A stretch of 64,000 bases of DNA from Streptomyces sp. L2. Lineage in GTDB: Bacteria; Actinomycetota; Actinomycetes; Streptomycetales; Streptomycetaceae. Shown in pieces: positions 16,252-24,314 of the stretch (its first letter is position 1; each line of letters begins with the position of its first letter). A program made the translations under genes and the position numbers. The notes under the pieces were generated by a model. That model made no database searches. It saw only the letters and a program-made list of their open reading frames with translations, and was not told the origin of the DNA. The stretch lies in assembly GCF_004124325.1 (NCBI RefSeq), contig NZ_QBDT01000001.1, positions 2,418,001 through 2,482,000 of the forward strand. The letters run 5' to 3'.

Positions 16252-16322
16252 CGGGCGGCTCCCGGAGTGTGCGTTCCGGCTGTTCCGGAGCTTGTGGACG
16301 CTCCGGGTCGGGAGGTGGTCAT
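16248..16322 (-). CDS. 24-residue ORF coupled on both sides in the exopolysaccharide-type operon
   Basis: A 24-codon ORF rich in Ser, Thr and Gly (MTTSRPGAST...GAAR). Its ATG overlaps the stop of the repeat protein (ATGA), and its own TGA overlaps the ATG of the epimerase (ATGA). A GGAG lies eight bases upstream. It may be a translational relay that keeps ribosomes coupled to the epimerase rather than a functional peptide. It has no recognisable domain. Confidence 0.45.
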   Translation of the reverse strand: MTTSRPGASTSSGTAGTHTPGAAR

Positions 16323-16834
16323 CTGGTCTTCTCCTTCGCGGGGATGGTGGGGTCGCCTCCGGCGTGCCGGGCGCCTGCGGCCGGATTGGGGTGCCGCCAC
16401 GCGGATGCGGTGGTCGGCGGTCTGGGTGCCGTCGGGGAACGGCGGGTGACGGTGGTCTGCGCGGCGCCCCGGACCGGGCGGGTGACGGTGGTCTGGATGC
16501 CGTCCACAGCCGGGCGGGTGACGGTGGTCTGGATGCCGTCCACAGCCGGGCGGGCGGCGGTGGTCTGGATGCCGTCCACAGCCGGGCGGGCGGCGGTGGT
16601 CTGGATGCCGTCCACAGCCGGGCGGGCGGCGGTGGTCTGGATGCCGTCCACAGCCGGGCGGGCGGCGGTGGTCTGGATGCCGCCGCTCGTCGGGCCGGCT
16701 GCCGGGGCCGGCGCGGTCCCGGTGCCGTCGTGCGCCGGGCGGATCGCTGCGGGCGCGCAGCCGTCGCACGCCGGGCGGATGGCGGTGGACCGGCGCCGGG
16801 GTAGGGCAGGGGGCGGGGGCGGCAGGAGCGTCAC
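16319..16834 (-). CDS. Repeat-containing protein of unknown function
   Basis: A 171-residue ORF, start GTG 16834 overlapping the stop of the membrane-protein gene (GTGA). The N-terminus is Pro/Arg-rich. The middle is seven copies of a dodecapeptide, GIQTT(A/V)(A/T)RPAVD, and the end is charged (PAKEKTR). No signal peptide or membrane segment is seen. It is probably translated, because stop/start overlaps occur at both ends and the repeats keep frame. I do not recognise the family; it may be a disordered scaffold or simply an expanded minisatellite that stays open in this frame. Confidence 0.5.
   Translation of the reverse strand: MTLLPPPPPALPRRRSTAIRPACDGCAPAAIRPAHDGTGTAPAPAAGPTSGGIQTTAARPAVDGIQTTAARPAVDGIQTTAARPAVDGIQTTAARPAVDGIQTTVTRPAVDGIQTTVTRPVRGAAQTTVTRRSPTAPRPPTTASAWRHPNPAAGARHAGGDPTIPAKEKTR
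16445..16690 (-). repeat. 36-bp tandem repeat (about seven units)
   Basis: Units of 36 bp contain GGTCTGGATGCCGTCCACAG on the + strand; the central ones are almost identical and the outer ones diverge. They encode the dodecapeptide of the ORF at 16319-16834. There is no spacer between units, so this is a minisatellite and not a CRISPR array. Confidence 0.95.
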
Positions 16835-18225
16835 TCGGGGGCTCCCGTCGGTGCGTGGGCCGAGGCCCGGGTGAGGGTGCGGGTCGCGTGGAGCAGCAGG
16901 ACCAGTGCGGCGGTGCCGCAGGCCAGTGCCGGGACGCTGCCGGGCCCCCACTTGTCCACGAGGGTGTCGACGGGGGTGGCCAGGAAGGCGCAGCCCGGCA
17001 GCCGGCCGGCCAGGGCCAGGGCGGGGGCCGCCGCCTCGGTCATCGCCGCCGCGGCGAGGGCGAGTGCGGGGGCGTACCGGCGACGGTGCGCGGTGAGGAG
17101 GCGGGCGAGCAGCAGGAGGGCGCCGAGGGTGAGGGTCTGCGGGTAGGCCGCCGGCTCGTGCAGCAGGCCGCCGCACAGGGTGAGTAGGGCGGCGAGGGCG
17201 CCGAGGAACAGGGCGAAGGCGCCCCACAGCAGCGGTTGTGCGGCGGCCGTGAACTCGTCCAGGCCACGGCAGCGGGCGAGCCTGCGGCGGGCGCCCGCGG
17301 TGAGCAGGTGGGCGCACCAGGCCGCCGGGGCACAGGCCAGTAGGAGCGCCAGGGCGGGTGCGGTGGCGAGGGGCCACGGGTCGTCCGCCGCACCGGTCGG
17401 CAGGCTGTCGGGGCCGCCTTCGACGACAGAGCGCAGGAGTCCGTCGCCGAGGACGGCGTAGCCGAGGAGCCAGAGGGTGCACGCCCGTGTGCCGGCCGCG
17501 GCGCGCCACGCACGCGTGCCCAGGGGCGCTCTCAGGGGGCCGCGACGCAGGGCCGCGCGGACCGCGAGGGACACCATGAACAGCCCGACCACGACCAGCA
17601 GCGGGCGGACCCGGCCGTGGGTGAGGTGCAGCCCCGCCACGACGGCCGTGCCGAGGGCGCCCGGCAGGAGGCTGAGCAGTACCCAGTCCGCACGGACGCG
17701 GGGCGTGGGCAGGGGCTCGGCGGCCGGGGCGGGTTCGCCGTCGCGGGGCACGCGCGCGTACAGCTCCTCGGCGAGGGAGAAGACGTCCCGGTGCCGGAAC
17801 CGGGCGGCGGTGCGATCGGTGACGCCGTGCGCCTCCAGACCGGCGGCGATCTCCAGCGGGTCGACGGCGCGCTCGCACAGGTCGCGGTGCCGGTGCAGCA
17901 GGGCTTTGACGGGGTCGGCGGGACCACGACGAGGGGTGGCCGTACGGCTCGCGGCGTCCACCGCCGTACGGGACGGGGACGGGGCTTCCTGCGCCGATGC
18001 CACGGAAGAGGAAGAGGTGGAGGGGCCGGCAAGAGCGACCGAGTCGTGGCTGTCGCGCGACGGACCGTCCAGCCATTGAGCCGACCGCGCGTCCCACGCC
18101 TCCGCGCCGCTCGGCGCCGCGGGCAGGTCCGCACGGGCCGGCTCGTTCGCGCTCGGGCCAGCGCCTCTCCCGGATCCGCCTCGGGTGGTGTCCGCCCCGC
18201 CAGGGGCGCTCCCGCCGGTGCTCAT
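16831..18225 (-). CDS. Polytopic membrane protein of the exopolysaccharide-type operon
   Basis: A 464-residue protein. Residues 1-105 are disordered and rich in Ser, Gly and Ala. A short soluble helical module follows (HRDLCERAVDPLEIAAGLEAHG ... VFSLAEELYARVP). Then come about eight hydrophobic segments, for example around WVLLSLLPGALG, PLLVVVGLFMVSL and LLWGAFALFLGALAALL. I do not recognise a named transporter family; by position it could do the membrane job of PelG (a flippase-like partner of PelF), although PelG has about 12 helices. It starts at ATG 18225, overlapping the glycosyltransferase stop by four bases. Confidence 0.7.
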   Translation of the reverse strand: MSTGGSAPGGADTTRGGSGRGAGPSANEPARADLPAAPSGAEAWDARSAQWLDGPSRDSHDSVALAGPSTSSSSVASAQEAPSPSRTAVDAASRTATPRRGPADPVKALLHRHRDLCERAVDPLEIAAGLEAHGVTDRTAARFRHRDVFSLAEELYARVPRDGEPAPAAEPLPTPRVRADWVLLSLLPGALGTAVVAGLHLTHGRVRPLLVVVGLFMVSLAVRAALRRGPLRAPLGTRAWRAAAGTRACTLWLLGYAVLGDGLLRSVVEGGPDSLPTGAADDPWPLATAPALALLLACAPAAWCAHLLTAGARRRLARCRGLDEFTAAAQPLLWGAFALFLGALAALLTLCGGLLHEPAAYPQTLTLGALLLLARLLTAHRRRYAPALALAAAAMTEAAAPALALAGRLPGCAFLATPVDTLVDKWGPGSVPALACGTAALVLLLHATRTLTRASAHAPTGAPE

Positions 18226-19949
18226 CGGGCCCCCTCGGTCGCCGCCAGGGTGGTGGCGCTCACGGGAGTGGTGGCGGCCCAGCCCGGGGTGGCGCGGGTG
18301 GTGGGGCCGGTCCAGTGGCCGGGGACGTGGGCCTCCGGCGGGGTGGCGAACGGCAGGGGTTCACCGGTCTCGCCGAGCACGACGCGGTGCACCGGGCAGT
18401 GCGATACGATCTCCAGGTAAATGCCGTGAAATGCCGCGATGTTCTGCTCGACGGTGAACAGTTCGAGCGCGCGGGCCCGGGCAGCCGCGCCCAGGCGCTC
18501 ACGGCGCTCGGGGTCGCGCAGCAGCGCCCCGCACGCCTCGGCGAGCGCCCGCGGATTGCGCGGGGGCACGACGAGACCTGTCCCGCCGATGACCTCCACC
18601 ACCGCGCCGGCGTCCGTGGACACCGTGGCACGGCCGCAGAACATGGCTTCGACGAGGCTGATCGGGAAGCCCTCGACGACGCTGGACAGGACGACGACCG
18701 CTCCGGAGGCGTACGCATCGGCCGGCGTCGGGGCCTCGGGGCCGCCCATCTCCTCGAAGGAGACGGGGTTGTCCCCGACGGCGTGCACGCCCTCCGCCTC
18801 GTCCGGGAAGAGTTGCGCCGCCAGCGCCCGGCAGTGGCCCAGGTAGGCCTCGCCCTCCGGCCCCGCCGGGGCTCCGACGATGCGCAGGCGTGCCTTGGGC
18901 CGCTCCTTGCGGATCTCGGTGAAGGCGTGCAGGAGGGACACCAGGTCCTTGGCCGGCTCCACTCGCCCGACCCAGACCAGGGTGTCCGGGTCGGCCCGGT
19001 CGGGTGCCTCGCCGACCTCGGCGAAGGGTTCGGCGTCCATGCCGGGGTAGACCGTGCGGATCTTGGCACGGTCGGCGCCGCAGCGCTCCTGCCAGCGCCG
19101 CGCGTGCGCGTTGCCGGGGGTGATGACGGCGGCCCGGCGGTAGGTCTCGGCGGCCAGCCGGCCGTGGAAGGCGGCGAGCAGGGCGCGCACGGCGGGGGCG
19201 GCGGCGTCGGGGCCAGCGTCGGGACCGAGGCCCAGGTAGTGCGAGCGGAGCCGCACGCCGTACTCGGTGACCAGCAGAGGTACGTCGGAGAAGTGCCGGG
19301 CCAGCAGTCCGGGCAGGGCGGCGGGGCCGCCGGCGGTGGCGTGGCAGAGGTCCGCCGCGCCGAGGCCGTCGTCGCCGTACCAGTCGAGGGAGAGGGGGCG
19401 CAGGGCGCGTTCGAGGTGGGCCGCGACGGTGAGCAGGTCGGGCACCCGCGCCTCGCGCGCCGTGCGCGGCGCGCCGGGGGCGCGGCAGGCGCGCTCCAGA
19501 GTGCGCACGGCGGTGTCGGAGCGGAGCGCCGCCACCACTCCGCCTTCGTCGCGGGCGAGTTCGGCGAGGCCGTACAGCGCACTGCCGAAACGGTCCGCCA
19601 TGTGAGAGCACGGGGCAACGGAGTCCTCGGAGCCGTCCGGTCCGGGGGCGGTCGCGGCGTCGGTGCCCAGCGCCGCGACCAGTTCGCCGTAGCACTCGGT
19701 GAACCTGCGGCGTGCGCGCCTGCCGTACACGACACCGTCGTCCTCGGCCGTCCACAGCGGGGCCGTCCGCACCCGGCTGACCTGCGGTGGGAGCGGGACC
19801 CAGCCCTCTTCTTCCTGCTGCCGGCCGCGGCTGAGCGCATGGACGTCGAAGTCGTGCTGCCCGAGCCCGCGCACGAGCCGGTCGCACCAGAGCCTGGCGT
19901 CACCGCTCACATACGGATAGCCACCTTCCGTAAGCAGTCCGATGCGCAC
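18222..19949 (-). CDS. PelF-like GT4 glycosyltransferase (DUF3492 type)
   Basis: A 575-residue two-domain GT4 (GT-B fold) glycosyltransferase. The N-terminus LLTEGGYPYVSG is the DUF3492 signature seen in PelF. The C-terminal donor domain shows WVGRVEPAKD, RIVGAPAG followed by a Tyr and a Cys as in PelF, and the EX7E motif EGFPISLVE just after VVLSS. PelF polymerises GalNAc-type sugars from UDP donors on the cytosolic face. GTG 19949 is preceded by GGGGGTG. It is first in a run of six ORFs with overlapping ends. The middle (residues 90-230) is variable and Ala-rich. Confidence 0.82.
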   Translation of the reverse strand: MRIGLLTEGGYPYVSGDARLWCDRLVRGLGQHDFDVHALSRGRQQEEEGWVPLPPQVSRVRTAPLWTAEDDGVVYGRRARRRFTECYGELVAALGTDAATAPGPDGSEDSVAPCSHMADRFGSALYGLAELARDEGGVVAALRSDTAVRTLERACRAPGAPRTAREARVPDLLTVAAHLERALRPLSLDWYGDDGLGAADLCHATAGGPAALPGLLARHFSDVPLLVTEYGVRLRSHYLGLGPDAGPDAAAPAVRALLAAFHGRLAAETYRRAAVITPGNAHARRWQERCGADRAKIRTVYPGMDAEPFAEVGEAPDRADPDTLVWVGRVEPAKDLVSLLHAFTEIRKERPKARLRIVGAPAGPEGEAYLGHCRALAAQLFPDEAEGVHAVGDNPVSFEEMGGPEAPTPADAYASGAVVVLSSVVEGFPISLVEAMFCGRATVSTDAGAVVEVIGGTGLVVPPRNPRALAEACGALLRDPERRERLGAAARARALELFTVEQNIAAFHGIYLEIVSHCPVHRVVLGETGEPLPFATPPEAHVPGHWTGPTTRATPGWAATTPVSATTLAATEGAR

Positions 19950-19977
19950 GTGTGCACCCCCGATCTCCCGTGAGTCG

Positions 19978-20002
19978 GAGCCGCCGTTGACCCCGGCGGC
20001 TC
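19978..20002 (-). promoter_or_regulatory. Leader hairpin upstream of the PelF-like gene
   Basis: A perfect 9-bp stem GAGCCGCCG / CGGCGGCTC with a 7-base loop, ending about 29 bases before the GTG start of the glycosyltransferase. It should lie in the operon's 5' leader or at its promoter, and could act in attenuation or repressor binding. Confidence 0.45.
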
Positions 20003-20031
20003 GCAGCGGGACGAACGTATGCGGACAAGGC

Positions 20032-20065
20032 GGTGGCGCGACGGACGGTTGTCCATCGCGCCACC
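20032..20065 (-). terminator. Hairpin downstream of the DUF3152 gene
   Basis: A 10-bp perfect stem GGTGGCGCGA / TCGCGCCACC with an inner GGAC/GTCC pairing. It lies 118 bp after the stop of the leftward DUF3152 gene and before the PelF-like operon, so it probably separates the two transcription units. No T-run follows. Confidence 0.55.
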
Positions 20066-20182
20066 AAAAGGGGTGAACGGTCGTAACTTTCGCGTGCGAG
20101 CCGCGTTCCGGCGCGCTAGGGAATCACAGGGTGATCGCTCGGCCGCGAAACGTTACCGCTGGGAGGCTCGGCGACCCGCGGC

Positions 20183-21832
20183 TCAGCCCTTCGGGTAGGG
20201 CCAGGGGTTGGCCAGGCAGTGGATGCCGTCGTGGTCGAGGAATTTGGTCTGCTGCTGCATGACGGGGGCGAGTTCGCCGTTCTTGCGGCAGAGCTCGTGG
20301 TTGTGGCCGAGACGGTGGCCGACCTCGTGGTTGATGAGCATCTGCCGGTAGGCGTAGATCTTGTCGCCGTACGTCGCGCTGCCCTGGGCCCACCGGTAGG
20401 CGTTGATCATCACGCGCCGGGTGGCGGCCGAGTCGCAGGAGACGTTCTCCTCGGCGGTGTCCAGGCCGGACTTGGCGCACCAGGTGGCGGTGGTGCCGGG
20501 GCTGGCGAGCGTGATGACGAAGTCGGCCTTGCCGGAGGAGACGCGCTCGAAGGTGCGGGCACCGTCGTGCGACCAACTGCGGTCGTCGTTCAGCGTCTTC
20601 TGGACGGCCTCGGCGAACAGCGCGCCGTCCAGGCCGAGTCCGTGTTCGATGTCCACCCGGTACGTGTACTTCTGGCCCTTGCCGGGCGCCTTGTCGGTGC
20701 CGGGGACGGTGTCGAACGTGCCCGGCCCCTTCAGCTTCACGTCGAGCGGGTACTTCTTGCTCATCTTCTGCTCGTACGTCAGGGGCACCGGCGAGGGGGT
20801 CGCCCGGCCGTCGCCGCGGGAGGCGGGGTCGTGGGTGTCGCGCTCCTGGTCCGTGGCGGACTGGGACCGCACGGCGCCGCCCTCATGCCCGTCGGCGACC
20901 TGACCGGCGACGACGACCGCGAGCACGGTGGTGACGGCGGCCGCCGCGATGCCCGTGAACGCCTTGCCCTTGCCGCCGCCCTTCCGCGGTGCGGGGACAC
21001 CGGTCGGGGGCGCGTCGGCGTCCCCGTCACCGCCGCCTGCCGCGGAGGGGTCGAGCACGGGCGCGTACGGCTCCTGCGCCCGCTCGGACTCGGTACGGCC
21101 CGGTGTCCCGGCGCGGGGTGCGAAGAGGTCGACGTCCTCCTCGCCGAAGGCGTCGAGGTAGTCCTGCCGAGGCCCGCGCGGGCCCGCACCGGGTGCGCCG
21201 GGGCCACCAGGTCCGCCCGGCCCACCCTGCCGCTGCCGGGGAAAGGCGGTACCGTGCGTGTGCGGGGCCCGGCCCGGCCCGGCGCCCGGTGCACCGCCGG
21301 CCGGCCCGAACTCGCCCCAGCCGCCCCCGCCTTCCCACTGCTCGGGATGACCACCCCGCACCTGCGGCCCGCCGTACGGCACACCGTCCCCGGACACCCG
21401 CGGCACACCCCGCGCGGGGGTGCCGTCAGGGAAGCGCGGAACACCATGGACGGGCGTCCCGTCGGGAAAGCGGGGCACACCGCGGGCAGGAGTGCCGTCA
21501 GGGAAACGGGGAACACCATGGACCGGCGTCCCGTCAGGCAGCCTCGGCACGCCACGGACCGGCGTCCCGTCGGGGTGGCGCGGCATGTTCGGGGCGCCGT
21601 ATCGCGGGTCAGGGCCCGCCGGGCGGGCGGGGGCGGTCCCGTCGGCCGGGCGCGGTGGCGTCCCGCCCTCCGGCGCCCGGCGCTGACTGGGCAGCCCCGG
21701 TGTCCTGGGCGCTCCCGCGGCAGCTTCGGGGCTCGGACCCGTGCTCGTATCCGCGCCTCGTCCGCCCCTGCGGCGGCCTGTGTCCGCCGAGTCGTCCTTC
21801 GGGGCCGGTCCGCGTCGGCTGTGGCGTCCCAC
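20183..21832 (-). CDS. DUF3152 protein, membrane-anchored metzincin-like metalloprotease candidate
   Basis: A 549-residue protein. Residues 1-280 are disordered, Gly/Pro-rich and contain 12-residue repeats. One membrane segment follows (AFTGIAAAAVTTVLAVVVAG, about 290-315), then an extracytoplasmic DUF3152 domain. That domain has a full HEXXHXXGXXH zinc motif (HEVGHRLGHNH) and Cys residues suited to disulfides (WCAKSG, VSCDS, ELCRK, IHCLAN). The motif is that of metzincins, although DUF3152 is not, to my knowledge, a proven protease. GTG 21832 has GGGAG about 11 bases upstream and lies 8 bp after the hydrolase stop, so the two form an operon. The mycobacterial counterpart would be Rv3207c (from memory). 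Confidence 0.85.
   Translation of the reverse strand: MGRHSRRGPAPKDDSADTGRRRGGRGADTSTGPSPEAAAGAPRTPGLPSQRRAPEGGTPPRPADGTAPARPAGPDPRYGAPNMPRHPDGTPVRGVPRLPDGTPVHGVPRFPDGTPARGVPRFPDGTPVHGVPRFPDGTPARGVPRVSGDGVPYGGPQVRGGHPEQWEGGGGWGEFGPAGGAPGAGPGRAPHTHGTAFPRQRQGGPGGPGGPGAPGAGPRGPRQDYLDAFGEEDVDLFAPRAGTPGRTESERAQEPYAPVLDPSAAGGGDGDADAPPTGVPAPRKGGGKGKAFTGIAAAAVTTVLAVVVAGQVADGHEGGAVRSQSATDQERDTHDPASRGDGRATPSPVPLTYEQKMSKKYPLDVKLKGPGTFDTVPGTDKAPGKGQKYTYRVDIEHGLGLDGALFAEAVQKTLNDDRSWSHDGARTFERVSSGKADFVITLASPGTTATWCAKSGLDTAEENVSCDSAATRRVMINAYRWAQGSATYGDKIYAYRQMLINHEVGHRLGHNHELCRKNGELAPVMQQQTKFLDHDGIHCLANPWPYPKG
21396..21577 (-). repeat. 36-bp tandem repeat in the DUF3152 gene
   Basis: Five units of 36 bp encode PDGTPV(R/H)GVPR(L/F), alternating between a V-H and an A-R form, with a degenerate sixth unit. 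The alternation suggests duplication of a 72-bp double unit. Confidence 0.9.
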
Positions 21833-21840
21833 CTCGGCTT

Positions 21841-22869
21841 TCAGCTCCCTGTGTCCATGGAAGTGACATCGTCCCCGGCGGCCACGACAGGGCCCTCCGC
21901 TCTCGACTCGTCCAACTCCCCGACCCCTCTCAGGAGTTCCCGGAAGGCGTCGGCCACCACCTCCGGGTACTCCATCATGGCCACATGGCCGGCGTCCGGC
22001 AGGGACAACAGGCGGGAGTCGGGGAAGGAACGGGCGGCCTTCTGCGCCATGCGGTGGCCGACGAGCTGGTCGCGGCCGCCGTAGATCAGGAGGGTCGGGG
22101 CGAGGACACGCTCGGCCTGCCGCCACAGCCCCTGCTGCCCGCCGAGGGTGTAGGCGTTGACCAGCCCGCGCGCGGAGCGGGCCATCGCGTCCCAGAAGTA
22201 CGGCAGGCTCAGTCGCCGTTCCAGTTCCTCGACCGCGTTCTCGAACGCCTCGGGCGACACCCGCGCGGGATCGCCGTAGCAGAGCGCCATGACGCCGCGG
22301 ACCCGCTGTTCGGCCGTCCACTCCCTGGTGATCCGGGTGAACAGCGCGGCCACTCCGGGTACGCCCAGCAAGGCCGTCGGCACGGCGGTCCGCTGCACCC
22401 GCAGCTCCGGCAGGGCGGGCGAGACGAGGGTCAGGGTCCGGACCAGGTCCGGGCGTACGGCTGCCACGCGCGTGGCGACGGCGCCGCCGAGGGAGTTGCC
22501 GAACAGGTGGACGGGGCCGCGCCCCGCCGCGTCGAGGAAACGGATGCACGCGCGCGCGTGGGCGGTGACGGAGTAGTTGCCGTCGTCCGGCGGCGGCGAG
22601 TCGCCGAAGCCGGGCAGGTCGACCGCCTCGCCGTCGACGACGCCGTCCAGCTCCGCCATGAGCGCCGACCAGTTCTGCGAGGAGCCGCCCAGCCCGTGGA
22701 CGTACAGAGCGGGTGGCAGGCCCTCGCGCGCGGGGGGCCGCGAACGGACCGACAGGGTCGCCCCCGGCAGCCGCACCGACCTCAGCCGCTCGCCCTCCCC
22801 GACCCTGACGGGTGCCACCTTCGGGAGGACACTCGCGGCCGGTACGGACGGCGACTCGGTCGAAGACAT
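21841..22869 (-). CDS. Alpha/beta hydrolase
   Basis: A 342-residue cytosolic alpha/beta hydrolase. The oxyanion segment is YVHGLGGSSQNW, the nucleophile elbow GNSLGG, the acid in YGGRDQLVGH and the His in AGHVAMM. The fold covers esterases, lipases and haloperoxidase-like enzymes, and nothing in the sequence fixes the substrate. It is upstream of and nearly contiguous with the DUF3152 gene. A mycobacterial lipase (LipV, Rv3203) occurs in the same neighbourhood, but orthology is uncertain. Confidence 0.85.
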   Translation of the reverse strand: MSSTESPSVPAASVLPKVAPVRVGEGERLRSVRLPGATLSVRSRPPAREGLPPALYVHGLGGSSQNWSALMAELDGVVDGEAVDLPGFGDSPPPDDGNYSVTAHARACIRFLDAAGRGPVHLFGNSLGGAVATRVAAVRPDLVRTLTLVSPALPELRVQRTAVPTALLGVPGVAALFTRITREWTAEQRVRGVMALCYGDPARVSPEAFENAVEELERRLSLPYFWDAMARSARGLVNAYTLGGQQGLWRQAERVLAPTLLIYGGRDQLVGHRMAQKAARSFPDSRLLSLPDAGHVAMMEYPEVVADAFRELLRGVGELDESRAEGPVVAAGDDVTSMDTGS

Positions 22870-23111
22870 GCGGCAATGTTACGAGGTGATCACGTCGTAG
22901 TTCGTGTGTTCGCCGTCACAGCGCTGCGGCCGGGACGCCGGGGAGGACCCAGGAAAGATCCCGGGAGACCGCCCCGAAGGACGCCGGAAACGGCCCGATC
23001 GGGACGGTCGATGACATGGCGTCGCGATCAGGTGTCTCCTACGCTCGTAGAAAGGGCACCCGCATGTGGCCCCTGCGTGTTCCGGGGACGTTCGTAGGAA
23101 GGGAGCCCACC
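22870..23111. other. Divergent intergenic region
   Basis: This 242-bp stretch separates the leftward hydrolase from a rightward small-protein gene. The right end holds the ribosome-binding site AGGAAGGGAG. A short CTACG-CT-CGTAG palindrome lies near 23040. I see no convincing promoter hexamers. Confidence 0.4.
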
Positions 23112-23336
23112 ATGGCCTATGACCCCACCGAGCCCGGCACCATCGATGACCTGGCACGGGACGACAGCCCGGAGATCGACGTCGAGGCCGCCGAGGGGGA
23201 CGCCGTCGAGCAGCACGCGGACCTCGCCGCGGACCGCGACGACCCTCTGACGGGAGTCGACCAGGACCGCGCGAACGAGGCCGATCTCGCCGAGCAGGCG
23301 CGCGTGGTCCGGCTCGACGAGGACGACTACCGCTGA
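23112..23336 (+). CDS. Small acidic protein of unknown function
   Basis: A 74-residue, strongly acidic protein (Asp and Glu about one third) beginning MAYDPTEPG and ending EDDYR. No Cys, membrane segment or signal is visible. GGGAG precedes the ATG at the proper distance. It is probably a conserved streptomycete protein. Function unknown. Confidence 0.7.
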   Translation: MAYDPTEPGTIDDLARDDSPEIDVEAAEGDAVEQHADLAADRDDPLTGVDQDRANEADLAEQARVVRLDEDDYR

Positions 23337-23493
23337 CCTCCGCCGACGCACTCCGGCCGGCTCGGGACGCTTCGCGGCTTTCGTCGCCGTCCGGTACGTG
23401 AAATTCTGCGCTCGCACCGCGCACACCACGGTTACCGAAAAGTACGATGGGTCGCGCGGCCGACACCGCATGTGGACGACTTTGGGAGGCGGC

Positions 23494-24135
23494 GTGACAG
23501 CCATCGAGCAAACTGAGGCGGCACGCCCGCGCGGCACCCGTCTGCCGCGCCGAGCTCGACGGAACCAGCTGCTGGGCGCCGCCCAGGAGGTCTTCGTCGC
23601 GCAGGGCTATCACGCGGCGGCGATGGACGACATCGCCGAGCGGGCCGGCGTCAGCAAGCCGGTGCTCTACCAGCACTTCCCCGGCAAGCTCGACCTCTAC
23701 CTCGCCCTGCTGGACCAGCACTGCGAGGCGTTGATCCAGGCCGTGCGCGGCGCGCTCGCCTCGACGACGGACAACAAGCAGCGCGTGCGGGCGACCATGG
23801 ACGCGTACTTCGCGTACGTGGAGGACGAGGGCGGCGCCTTCCGTCTGGTGTTCGAGTCGGACCTCACGAACGAGCCCGCGGTGCGCGAGCGCGTCGACAA
23901 GGTCACCAACGAGTGCGCCGAGGCGATCTGCGACGTCATCGCCGAGGACACGGGCCTCGCCCGCCCGGAGTCGATGCTGCTCGCCTCCGGCCTGGGCGGG
24001 CTCGCCCAGGTGGTGGCGCGCGCCTGGCTGCACAGCGACCGCACCGTGCCGCGCGACCAGGCGGCCCAGCTGCTGGCGTCGCTCGCCTGGCGGGGCATCG
24101 CCGGGTTCCCCCTGCACGGCACCGAGCACCACTGA
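23494..24135 (+). CDS. TetR-family transcriptional regulator
   Basis: A 213-residue regulator. The N-terminal helix-turn-helix is canonical (LGAAQEVFVAQGYHAAAMDDIAERAGVSK, then LYQHFPGKLDLY). The C-terminal ligand domain is helical. GTG 23494 has GGGAGG five bases upstream. The same gene order, TetR then DUF3107, occurs in mycobacteria (Rv3208-Rv3208A, from memory). A -10-like TACGAT at 23443-23448 may belong to its promoter. The ligand is unknown. Confidence 0.92.
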   Translation: MTAIEQTEAARPRGTRLPRRARRNQLLGAAQEVFVAQGYHAAAMDDIAERAGVSKPVLYQHFPGKLDLYLALLDQHCEALIQAVRGALASTTDNKQRVRATMDAYFAYVEDEGGAFRLVFESDLTNEPAVRERVDKVTNECAEAICDVIAEDTGLARPESMLLASGLGGLAQVVARAWLHSDRTVPRDQAAQLLASLAWRGIAGFPLHGTEHH

Positions 24136-24314
24136 CGCCGGGCGGTTCCCGCGGGGACGCGGCGCCGTTCCGGCATCGTCGCGGAAATGTTCCCGCGGGC
24201 TGTTCGCTGTTGGCGTTCCCGCCGAGCAGCGTGTACGTCCCCTCACCGGGCTAATGTGTGCTGCGTACGGCGCGGAAGATCGCGCACATCACTGACCGTC
24301 GGAGGGACATAGCC

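Noticed and set aside
16445..16690. CRISPR array
   Set aside because: Units are contiguous without spacers and keep reading frame; there are no cas genes. The same holds for the repeats at 4410 and 21396.
23016..23111. Longer start (ATG 23016) for the small acidic protein
   Set aside because: The extension is basic and unlike the rest, and the strong ribosome-binding site serves ATG 23112.
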